A stretch of 64,000 nt of DNA from Macrosoma leucophasiata (lineage: Eukaryota; Arthropoda; Insecta; Lepidoptera; Hedylidae): contig JAWQUS010000007.1 of the NCBI GenBank assembly GCA_036365455.1, positions 21,654,001 to 21,718,000 on the forward strand, in the 5' to 3' direction. The notes under the pieces were generated by a model, which was not told the DNA's origin, made no database searches, and was given only the letters and a program-made list of their open reading frames with translations. Each line of letters opens with the position of its first letter. Position 1 is the first letter of the stretch. This document shows, in pieces, positions 54,560-64,000 of the stretch. Position numbers and translations under genes: made by a program.

Positions 54560-55039
54560 ATGTTACTTATGGCAGATATAGCGACAAAGGGAAAATTATC
54601 CATCGTTAGTGTCGAGAACAGCCTCACTGCCCGCATCACTGAGCGCTGTTGTCTATTTTGTAGCCTAAATGTTTTGGCCCTTATAGTAGCCGTACTTAGA
54701 ATTTATACCTTTACCATGTCTGCCGCCTACCGATTTACGAACTCAGGCGATATAGTAAAATGTGGTGATAGTGGTAACAAGAATTTCCGATTAATACCCG
54801 ATGATATCCGACCGACATGCAAACTAAGCCCGGGAATGCCTAGAGGCAGCTTGGTTGCCATGTGCGAGAAAAAGAATATTGTCCTTTTTTTCATTCCCAT
54901 TCTTCACGACATTTTTGGTAGTATCCACCAAGCAAAGGTTATTTGGAATGAGAGTCATTTATGCTTGCCCGGAAAAGTAGACTATGAAGCTGTCTCGGGA
55001 CTCTATCTAAACATTTTCAACACTAATACGTATATATGA
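54560..55039 (+). CDS. unidentified 159-codon ORF, possible membrane protein
   Basis: An ATG-started ORF of 159 codons ending TGA, the longest open frame apart from the zinc-finger exon and the LINE relic. I do not recognise it. Visible features are a hydrophobic segment near residues 32-55 (CLFCSLNVLALIVAVLRIYT), a Cys-containing middle, the stretch TCKLSPGMPRGSLVAMCEKK, and a second hydrophobic patch (IVLFFIPILHDIFG). Such a length is unusual by chance in AT-rich DNA, and its GC content is slightly above the flanks. No splice structure, promoter or neighbouring gene supports it. It could be a real intronless gene or exon, a retrocopy, or part of a mobile element. Confidence 0.35.
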   Translation: MLLMADIATKGKLSIVSVENSLTARITERCCLFCSLNVLALIVAVLRIYTFTMSAAYRFTNSGDIVKCGDSGNKNFRLIPDDIRPTCKLSPGMPRGSLVAMCEKKNIVLFFIPILHDIFGSIHQAKVIWNESHLCLPGKVDYEAVSGLYLNIFNTNTYI

Positions 55040-55384
55040 TGGAATCTCGTTATAGCTATGATAAGAAGTAGAACTATAGAATCCGAATCGATAGATACAA
55101 ATTTTTGAAAGACACTCTCGATACTTCCTACTAGTGTTGCAGCTACTACAGCTACTACATCTTAATCTAGTAAGAATCTTATTATTTAAACTGGATAAAT
55201 TTATTTGTCCTTAATATGATGTACAGAAAATTTTTGATAACATTTCTAACATTTTAAACTAAAGCAATCCCACAACTACTCGTATATCTCGTAAAGATTC
55301 TACCCATTAGGCTAATGGCGCACACGTGGCGGCCCGCCAAATCCCTTCGTCGCATAAAAGGCGATTTACTGCCTAAATTCATTA

Positions 55385-55555
55385 TTAATGGGCCCTTTGA
55401 AGTTGCGGTGGCCAACAAGGAGATGATTAGTTGATTACCCACGATTTTTAGACGAGTTCACACTTGATGTGGATTCGCTGTGTGGTGTCATGCCTGTGTG
55501 ACGTTCTGGGACCGTTCGTGTTCCTATTTTATGTCTTCTGCTTTGTTAATATTAA
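55385..55555 (+). repeat. direct repeat, first copy
   Basis: AAGGAGATGATTAGTTGATT, CTTGATGTGGATTCGCTGTG, TGACGTTCTGGGACCG, TGTTCCTATTTTATGTCT. Repeated 420 bp downstream with many changes. Confidence 0.65.
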
Positions 55556-55809
55556 ATGGTTTCATCTATGTATCCTAAAAAGTGGATTTTAATTTACTTT
55601 TTGAGTATCTATAACCAAAGTCTAGTTATATGAAGACAGCCTTCTCTAATTGTAAGATAGGATATTGCCGCAAATCGGGCATTTTTAACATGCGTTCCGA
55701 GAGTTGAATAGTCCGTTTTATGCCATGAAACCTTACCATTAAAATAAATCCAATTACTTACTAAAACTGTCAAAAGAGTATTTGCTTCAATATCGTGTAA
55801 AATTTTATG

Positions 55810-55942
55810 ATTTGAAGATGCGGTGCCTCCAAGATGATTAGATTACCAAAAAATTTTAAGACGACACCTGATGTGGATTTACTGTCTCGTGTAATGTCTA
55901 TGACGTTCTGGGACCGCTCTTGTTCCTATTTTATGTCTAATA
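55810..55942 (+). repeat. direct repeat, second copy
   Basis: CTCCAAGATGATTAGATTAC, CCTGATGTGGATTTACTGTC and GACGTTCTGGGACCGCTCTT. Shorter by some 25 bp than the first. Confidence 0.65.
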
Positions 55943-56183
55943 TTCTCGGTTTAATCAAGATTACTAAAATAATTATTTAAAAAAAAATCAAAAGATTTTT
56001 TTGAAATACTAATCGAGTACTAGTAGGTACAGGCCATAATAACAGTCAAATTATAATAGTTCTCATACGTGGTACGATGGGACAAGAAAAATCTAAGACG
56101 TAAACGAAGACAAAAGTGATTCAGTAAGACGTTCGAGATATAATGATATAATGATGCAGGGTATGTTGACCTACTCCTTTTTA

Positions 56184-57130
56184 ATCATAATCATAATCAT
56201 TTATTTGCTTAAAAATGTAGGTCACAATGTTGGAAGTTTATAAAAAGTGTCCGTATACTTTTTATCGCATTAGCGACGTGCAAATTTTAATTTAATGTCA
56301 GTTCATAAAACATTCATTACTTAGATACAGTTACATTACTAGATTAACACAATATGATTATTAAAACAATTTAAAGTTCAAGTTTCAATCATATTGCCAA
56401 AATTTAATGTCAAACCAATTTCAATTTAATATCAAAAAATATTTTTATGAATTTAAGAACTGATACAATTTAATTTGTCATATAAAGTACGTTTCCAATG
56501 TCAATTACTGGTCAAAACTTTATGTCAAACAAATGGCTTTACAGACTAAATGGATTAATCACATTTCTAATGTCAATTATAGGTCAAAAACAAATTTCAA
56601 AATTTAATTAAGTCCCAAATATTAAACTTTACTGTAAATTAATTTGCAATAAATTCTGATATTGAATAAAAACATTTTTCTATTTGCCATAATTTCGTTT
56701 TTATCACAAATCTATTAAAAGGTAAAATTTTGAACTTATTTGGAATGGAATTATAAATGACACCACACATAACAATACAACTATTCGTATACATAGCTGT
56801 ACGAGGCACTTTAGGTAAGACAATTCGATCTAAGTTTCTTTTAGCTCTTGGAAACATTTCTTTGGCTGTCTTGAATGATTGGGGGTGCAGTTTAACAAAT
56901 TTCGCTGCTTCCAGAATATACATGCAGGGTAAGGTCAAGATTTTAAATTTTCTAAATAATGGTTTACTAGATTCCCAAGGTAGAATACCGCCTATAGCTC
57001 GAATACATTTTTTTTGAGCTAAAAATGCTCTTTGGAAATTAGTAGAATTACCTTAAAGATGAGTTTGAAATAAGTTGAAAGTAACGCAATCGTATATAAA
57101 AGGAAGTGCATAATTAGAAATCTCAAATAA
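56184..57130 (-). mobile_element. LINE ORF2 C-terminal relic (CR1/Jockey-like)
   Basis: The minus strand reads GNSTNFQRAFLAQKKCIRAI, then GGILPWESSKPLFRKFKILT, then LPCMYILEAAKFVKLHPQSF and NRIV/PRTAMYTNSCIVMCGVIYN-like parts to EKCFYSISEFIAN. Upstream YDCVTFNLFQTHL is joined by an in-frame stop with about seven codons missing (the YGI..W part). The 3' UTR ends in (ATAATC)n at 56184-56205. Inactive. Confidence 0.8.
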
Positions 57131-57975
57131 TAATATATCCACCTAATACTCGACGCTTTTACTACATTTCGACTAATGTTTTAATAAAACGGCTGTTTTT
57201 GTGCACTTTTCATTAATTGATCTACTATCTCTATCTCTAGTACTTCAGGATAAAGTTTCAAAATAGGTATAATTTATAACTGGGAGTTTTATAAGAGTGC
57301 GTCGCTATGGCATATCATCGCACTGTCTTATTAAAGTGTCCGAGCAAAGTATGCGAGTATATACACTCATAGTTACACAATACCCACGTTATTACCACAT
57401 CACTTCAATGATTAAATAAGAATCGCTTCCATCAAAACATTCCCATGCAAAACTTAAGAATCACACATCGGTGTGACATCCATCCGAGTAATGGGCTTAA
57501 TTTTTATTACGGGTTAAGATTTACGTGTGGTTCGTGTGAGAAGCGGATGTAGGATGTTGCCAAGGACGCGCGATTTCAGTGTCGTCGTTTTGTCGCGGGC
57601 TACACATGTTCGTCTGGTGTTATGCTTTATTTACGCTGCGGTGTGAATGGATGACTTGTTGATTGAAGAAAATTAAATCGGTATTTTCTATTAAATTAAA
57701 AGTTGGTGTTACTATATTCATATAAACTAGCCTTGGTGAAGGAACTTAAGTGCATAATTTTACATACCTAATTAATTTTATTTTCAGGCGTAGAGCTTGA
57801 TCATCATTTTTAATGAATCTGATGCTCAATGTTAATCTTCCTTCGTATTAAGATGAGATGATTATTATACTGTTCAGTAAGTTCTACTACAGAAGGAAAA
57901 CACTTCTAGAGTGGCTACACATCTTCTTTAAGAGGTAGGTGCCTAATAGTATCTAGCATTCAAAAAATCTAAACT
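57131..57975. other. no gene seen
   Basis: A GC-richer patch at 57540-57640 is otherwise unexplained. Confidence 0.45.
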
Positions 57976-58266
57976 ATGGAAGTTTGTCAAAAAGAAAGTT
58001 CAGACAAATTATCCCCCCAAATACTTAGTACCTACCTATTCGCTGATAACAATTTAACAGATATTCTACGAAAATCTACCATAATAATATCTGGGTTTGA
58101 AACAGTTGCACAACTAGGATACGATGGAAAAAATCAATTAGGCCGAATAAAAGGCACGTCAGTAATCCATAAAGAAAAAGATCGGTCTCTGATTATAGAT
58201 TTTCTTAAACATAGCAATTCTTTAATCAGACAGATCAGAGAGATTTATATAACCTACAGCAAATAA
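57976..58266 (+). CDS. unidentified 96-codon ORF, first copy of a duplicated fragment
   Basis: ATG-started ORF containing DNNLTDILRKST and ETVAQLGYDGK. A second, diverged copy of its middle lies 500 bp downstream (58478-58650) with DKNITDILQKST and ETVAQQGYGG in the same frame. Keeping the frame across the divergence suggests that the ancestor was coding. I cannot name the family. It could be a relic of a mobile-element gene or exons of a repetitive host gene. Confidence 0.3.
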   Translation: MEVCQKESSDKLSPQILSTYLFADNNLTDILRKSTIIISGFETVAQLGYDGKNQLGRIKGTSVIHKEKDRSLIIDFLKHSNSLIRQIREIYITYSK

Positions 58267-58477
58267 ACCAATGTAGGTTTCAAGAGACCTACAATGGTAA
58301 AGGCAAAAAGAGGATCCAGGGCAGATTTGAAAAGACATAGGTACATATTATTTGCACACATTTTTTGTTTACTCCGTCATGTATTGAATTTAAAATGGCT
58401 TATCAGAGATTCAATGAAATTTTACAAAAAGCACAATAATGATATACTTTGACTCCATTCATATTATAAGTTATTGA

Positions 58478-58650
58478 AGCTTCCGGAAAAGAAAGTTCAG
58501 ACAAATGATGCTACAGAAGAAGTACCTGCAGCTGATAAAAATATAACAGATATTCTACAAAAATCTACCAAATCCGGGATTGAAACAGTTGCGCAACAAG
58601 GGTACGGTGGAAATAAATCGGTTAGACCAATAATAGCAGGCGCGTGTCGT
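58478..58650 (+). pseudogene. second copy of the duplicated ORF fragment
   Basis: Parallels 57979-58150 at DNA and protein level (AADKNITDILQKST, GIETVAQQGYGGNK). The start region differs in frame from the first copy (both share GAAAGTTCAGACAAAT but read it differently), so at least one copy carries an indel. The frame closes at about 58656. Confidence 0.3.
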
Positions 58651-58656
58651 CGGTAA

Positions 58657-60132
58657 TTCATTTAGGGGTGACGTCTAGTTGCCGAATGCGGACAAATTAG
58701 ATTTCCATCTGTGATGATGGATGAACGACGCTCCAAATCAGGAACGTGCGAATTTCGAGAAATCCACCACACCGGATTACGATTTTTACGTAAAATACGT
58801 AAAATATTTTGGTGAAGCAGGGACTTTCAATTACTCTCTTCTTTTTAAATTTTTCTTTTTAGCTTAATATTTGAAAATTTGTTTCAGAGAAACAGGTCGC
58901 GCTTATACGTTAATGATTATATTATGATTATAGTTAATATATTTATAGGGTCTAGATCGCACCCTATGAATTTGTGACACAGTAGATATTTCGATTTCGT
59001 CTAAAGATAATCGAATCACCGAATATTATGAAGATATTTCAAGAATGTTTTGTAAAAACTTTTAGGACAAAAGATGACGTTTTTCATTTTAAAATATGTT
59101 AAATCGGTTGTCAGTGGTCAAATGTTGAAAAAGTATCAACTATGATTGATTTCAAGATGTAGAAATCAGTTGGAATTTCAACTGATATACCTATAAATAG
59201 TAATTAATTCCTCGCATTTAAATATTACCATTTTAACTACAACGTTGAAGTTGTGGTAACTAACTTACTTATGGTAGAATTATACCTAAATGAAGACATT
59301 TTGGTATTAAAGATGATTGTCACTTCATCAAATTTATGTAACCTGGTATTTTTAAAGGGAAACATATAATATTATTATATTTTGCTGATCGGTAATGTCC
59401 TGGAAACCTAAAAACAGGGAAAAACCTATGCAATATCATTAAAAATCAATGTCTCCGGGTAGTCGCGTACAAAAATGGACAAATTGAATAACGGACGGCG
59501 TTCGATCAGCAAAATCGGATTATGTACGGGATCAGATGTCTCGCTGGCGTACGGAAAAATTATTAGCAATCCGGATTACTACCGTATCTCTTTTAATATT
59601 AATTGATATGTGATCTGTATGAGATTTTCTTGTTTACTTCTTATGAGGATATCGAAGTTTTAAAAATAATGTTCTTTTAAAATATTCGTCGCTAGTCGAA
59701 AAACATCGACTGCTGGACTAATAGATAGGGGGGATATGACATAATCACAAGACTGTGCTGTCCATCTCATGTTATTGGACTTACTATCGCCTCGACAGCC
59801 ATTGTGCGGTCGACTGCACTAGCGGAAGAATTATTTTCTAGTGGAAGAGTGAAATTTACGTATTTCAACGGATGATTAGTGACTGGAATTGTATTCTAAT
59901 TTTAATGTCTTTGTGATGTCACTGATCGTGTTTCTTCGTACAGAACAATGATCGCCTCATGCTCCATGCTAGTGACCGAGTGATGATGATGACTGATAAA
60001 TTTTGAGCTAACAAATATCTTGGTGCAACCCAGACTTAGTATGATGTCATGATTCTTTTTTTCAACCTATGGCCAGCATGTTGGACAAAGACCTAATATC
60101 CTGAACTTTAACCGGACCGCTATTAGTTTTAT
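58657..60132. other. no gene; possible conserved patch
   Basis: 59440-59600 is balanced and repeat-free (GGACGGCGTTCGATCAGCAA, TGTCTCGCTGGCGTACGG). Nothing coding. Confidence 0.35.
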
Positions 60133-60254
60133 CTACACTTGCGAGCTTTAAACTGGAATTACATAAACTGGGGTAAAATATAAATAAAACGATAATAACA
60201 CATGATTGAATAACCCACGTTTATATGATTCCAGTATAAAGCTCGCAAGTGTAG
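60133..60254. repeat. 122-bp imperfect hairpin
   Basis: Arms of about 42 bp beginning CTACACTTGCGAGCTTTA and ending with its complement, with a 35-40 bp AT-rich loop. Could be a tiny MITE or a stem-loop transcript. Confidence 0.75.
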
Positions 60255-60719
60255 TTTCTTTATATGCTCTCTCAAGCAAACTTATGTTCCCTTGTAATAT
60301 TCTCGTAATCAAAAAAATACCAAGTTGTTTGTTAAACCAGCAGTAAAAGGCGGTAATTCGTCAAATCTATGTGTTGGGGACGGTGGATTACTCTCCCGTG
60401 GTGAGGGCGACCCTTACGGTCCATGGTTGATTGGACTAGCTGTTTTTTTGAACGCCAATCTGCTGTTGATTAAATTTAAACTTTTTGAGCCGAGCACAAA
60501 TATTTTATGTCATGGATTAGACGATGCAAGTGATTGTTTGCGAGTTATTATTTATATTCTCATTTGACAGGATTTTGTTTAGATATCTAGTTGTATTTGC
60601 TCATCTGTATACGTTTATTGTTTTGGGAATCTTTTTTGTCTTTTTATCGTAGGTATCTAATAAGTACCTACGTTTTTTATGTATCTTAATTATATTTAGG
60701 TTAGGTTCCTCATACCACC

Positions 60720-61350
60720 GGCGGGGTTGTGGATGTGTGCGATAGCGTTCCCGTGACCCCGCCACTTATGGCGGACGAGTCGGAACACCCAGGTTTTATT
60801 TTTGTGGGTAAACGGATGTCTTTTCCCGGAGTCGTCACGATAAACGGACTCATACCTAACACAGCCCCGACCACCACCTTAGGAGGCTCTCACAGGAAAG
60901 TTGAATCATTGGGCTTGGTGCAGAAAGTACTTCTCGACATTGCACGCATTGTGAGGAGGTTCTTCTCTCTGAGCCCCTAACCGCCGACAGTTTGGACCCT
61001 ACTCTCGCTACCAGCAGTCACCTTTTTTTATTTTTATACAGTTTATATAATTATAGGTTGTTTATTCCTTTGTAATTTATACGTAAAAAATTTAAATGGA
61101 ATGAAAATAAATGAATATAATACCAATAGGGCAGAGCAACTGGAGGCGAGCTGTTGGTGAATAGCGACACTCTTCCACCATCATCTCGAGTTCCTCCCAG
61201 AGAACTGGCCTCGTCCGCCGTACAGTCGCACTGAGCCGGACCGAGCATCCCCTTTGGCTTGCTTTCAGGGGTGCTAGAGGTATGGCTTTAAAAGAAATGT
61301 AGATATAGATGTAGATGTAGATAATAGGCTCTTGTCTAAATTTATGCAAG
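60720..61350. other. GC-richer stretch, perhaps a decayed element
   Basis: A plus frame ends at 60980, followed by CCGCCGACAGTTTGGACCCT, which looks like a retroelement 3' region. A minus frame at 61092-61300 is rich in Arg. An (ATGTAG)n stretch lies at 61300-61322. I cannot name a family. Confidence 0.25.
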
Positions 61351-63216
61351 AGCTTTACACTTGGGGGTGGAAGTGACTAAGGGCGTAATAACAGGAAGCC
61401 TACTCCGAGCTTCTCAGTTCAGATTTTTCGTAGATAAGGTACTTTTGAGATGTGAATGAACCTGAATCTCTGCTTCTACTGGTACTTTTTTTTAAATACG
61501 ATGTTTAATGTTACGATTTCCAGGAAAATATAAAATAACGAAACTTGAAGACATTTTTTGTGCTGTTGTTATAATTATAGATACTACATTTTATATTACT
61601 GCTATCGGTTCACTAGTCTATGTAAAGTTACTATTTATTTATATCAAATATTGAAAAAATTGTGCTTAGTCAGTGTGGGTTGGTAGAATTAAGTACCTAC
61701 AACGTAGAAATAATTTCTGGTCTAAATGTCCATATGTTCTTAAACATTAAGAAAACTCACTTCGTTTTAGTTATGAGAATAAAACTTAATACGTTTTGCA
61801 AAAATGAGCCTAATTTTCTGAGTGATAATAATTTAATGAGTCTACATAAAACAAGTTGCTTTCCCACAAATATCATTAAACGTTACTTACTTAATAATCA
61901 TTCAAATCATAAAATCTCTCATTAGATCCTAAAGAGCCGAGAGAAATCCAACAGCAATTACAGCTTACTCCAGATAATCCACAAAGGAGCGGTAAAAAAG
62001 TAAAAATTCAGGAAATGGAAATTGGAAATTAATATTTCACTAGCAACACAGCCTCCTTTGTATCGTAGCTAACGATTCCTTTGACCAATCAGAATTCGGA
62101 CATTACCAGTTATTGAAGAATATTGGAAAAAGATGGCGGTGTTCCTAGTGGTATTTATGAATGTAAGTTTTAGGGTTAATTATCACTCACGATATTATTA
62201 TTCTAATTTATTTTTTCTATCATTGCTTTGATTGATATTTAAACATTCATAGAAGGTGCCACCGCCTTATCTGCTACATATTATTTTTAAAAAAAAGAGG
62301 TCCTTCCAGCCCATACGAGTACTTTTGGTTGGTAACGTATAGAAAACAAATAAGTTACCGAAACGTTTTTAATCAATTTTTATTGATTGTCTTTTTCTTG
62401 GACTGAACTCCGAAATAAAATCTATTTTTAGTGGCAAGTAGATACTTTTCATCATTTTATAATATTTTCAAATGTTTTCTAGTACTTACATATTCTGCTA
62501 TTTGTCCAATTTTTTTCAGATTTTGTAATTTTTGTTAATTTAACTTAAGAAATATATTTTTGCAAAAGACGTGTTTTTATATTTAGCAAAATATTTTTAA
62601 GCTATTGCATAGCTTCTATTCATAGTAGAGCGCTTATTCCAAGGATCTTTTTGTTTTAGTTAAAGGGTAAATTATCAGTCTGTAAATACGATAACGAAGA
62701 TGTATCACATAATTACTTCCTTTTCTTGTTTTTTTTTAATTTAAACCTTTAGAAAAATCCTTATTCCTCTGCTTCATTGTTTAGTAGTCACTGTACTTAC
62801 TCCCAAGTATATTTGAATCGGGTACCATCCATTGCAAAAAAAATAGAGATGTGAGAACGATTTTGGAGGAAATGGGTTTTTTTTCTAATTTAAAAGATTT
62901 TTTCTAATTTAAAAGATTCTCATTGGCATCTCTGCTGTTTGGTTATATGCCCAATTATTTATAGGCTCCAAAAGTTATTATTGGACATAGATAATTTATA
63001 AATCAGGGTATGTGGGATGACTGTAGGTATTATCTCCCTATATAAAATTAATTAATCAATGTCTCTGGTTTACAATTTTCGAATAACAGATTTTTAAATC
63101 AGATATCGATTTAATACCTATTGCATTGTACCTTCTATCGCTGATGAATATGTCATAGTGTAGCTAATCAAAAGCAAAGATTAAAAAGTAAAGTTTCAAT
63201 TCAAATACCTATTAAG
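61351..63216. other. AT-rich stretch without a recognised gene
   Basis: One local duplication, TTTTTTCTAATTTAAAAGAT, at 62878-62918. Otherwise nothing. Confidence 0.5.
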
Positions 63217-64000
63217 AGAAAACATAACTAGTAGCATTGAAAGGCTATCTTTCCCAGCCAGTGACGATCCCATCTGGGGTGCCACAAGGCAGTCATTTAG
63301 GGCCCTTGCTGTTTGCGCTTTTTATCAATGACCTAGTTGACTGCCTGTCTTGTCCTTGTCCTTTACGCTAATGATCTAAAGATATTTACTGTTGTTGACA
63401 GTAATGAAGATGCAGTTAAAGTACAAAGAGATTTGAATTCTTTAACGGCCTGGTGTCACCTAAACAAAATGCAATTGAATGTAAGCAAATGTCTAATTAT
63501 TAGCTTCACTAAGAAAAAACAAAAAATCATCTTCGATTACAAAATAAATGATAAATCTCTTCAACGAAATCATTCGGTGAAGGATTTGGGTATAATCTTT
63601 GATGATTCTCTTACGTTTCACAGTCATTATAATTGTATCGTGGAACGAAGCTCTAGGCTACTAGGTTTTATTTCAAGAAGCACAATACATTTTAAGAGAC
63701 CGAAAAGTTTTATATATCTTTATTATACGCTAATACGCACTATATTTGAATTTAATTCCTCCATCTGGTCACCGTTCTATAAAAATCACAGTGACAGAAT
63801 TGAGAGTATTCAGAAACGGTTGCTTAGAATTGTTAGCTACAGATGTGGCATGGGTCACAGGCTCAATTCTTACAAAGAATGATTGGAACATTTTCATATT
63901 GTTTCCCTTGAAAACCGAAGAATATATTAGTATCTTAGTCTCCTTCACAAGATATTACTCTCTTTTGAGTCGCCATCGCTCCTTATTCAAATAAATATAA
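63217..64000 (+). mobile_element. LINE reverse-transcriptase relic (CR1/Jockey-like), runs off the edge
   Basis: Reads KGYLSQPVTIPSGVPQGSHL then GPLLFALFINDLVDCL, the RT palm motif, followed by a frameshift and VLYANDLKIF, where the family normally has FADD. The next 181-codon frame carries the thumb region (LNVSKCLIISF, VKDLGIIFDDSLTF, RLLGFISRS, ESIQKRLLRIV) and then in-frame stops at about 63880 and 63930. Truncated at the 5' end, dead, and cut by the window boundary. Confidence 0.88.

Overview
The window looks like nuclear DNA of a moth or butterfly. It is AT-rich and gene-poor and carries repeat types familiar from Lepidoptera: short retroposons, Helitron ends reading CTAG with a GCGACTTCGTCCGCG-like block, LINE 3' ends with an (ACAT)n tail, and MITEs. 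The species call is inference, since no ribosomal or mitochondrial marker is present.

I can defend one host protein-coding gene. Two exons on the minus strand (14399-13745 and 13538-13357), separated by a 206-bp intron with GT-AG borders, encode a C2H2 zinc-finger protein of the Senseless/Gfi1 family. They hold an acidic and Ser/Pro-rich region, an eh1-like motif FSVSALL, and fingers 1-4. The exon that starts translation (expected right of 14.4 kb) and the exons with the last fingers (expected left of 13.3 kb) were not recognised. The window therefore holds the middle of this gene plus long introns and flanks. A GC-richer block at 14.87-15.13 kb with a proneural-type E-box is a candidate regulatory element. 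A 159-codon ORF at 54.56-55.04 kb and a duplicated ORF fragment at 58.0/58.5 kb are unidentified coding candidates.

Layout. 0-13 kb: dispersed retroposons, LINE 3' fragments, one MITE and AT-rich unique DNA. 13.3-14.4 kb: the Senseless/Gfi1 exons. 14.4-20 kb: upstream DNA with LINE 3' ends and a SINE carrying an 11.5-copy 17-bp minisatellite. 20-24 kb: three DNA-transposon-like elements. 24-36 kb: retroposons and Helitrons. 36-39 kb: a tandem array with a unit of about 365 bp, a cluster of three hairpins and a 102-bp tandem duplication. 39-51 kb: SINEs, Helitrons, MITEs and a large foldback element. 51-64 kb: AT-rich DNA, a SINE nested in an older repeat, the unknown ORFs, and LINE reverse-transcriptase relics, one running off the right edge.

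The most abundant repeat (family A, full length about 280 bp) has some 30 full or partial copies in both orientations. A second SINE (family B) shows a head that resembles the internal promoter of 5S rRNA, and four copies have clear target-site duplications. A third SINE (family C) has tRNA-like A and B boxes. I saw no genuine tRNA, rRNA or CRISPR feature. The new material is mainly in the structured repeats rather than in an operon-like system.
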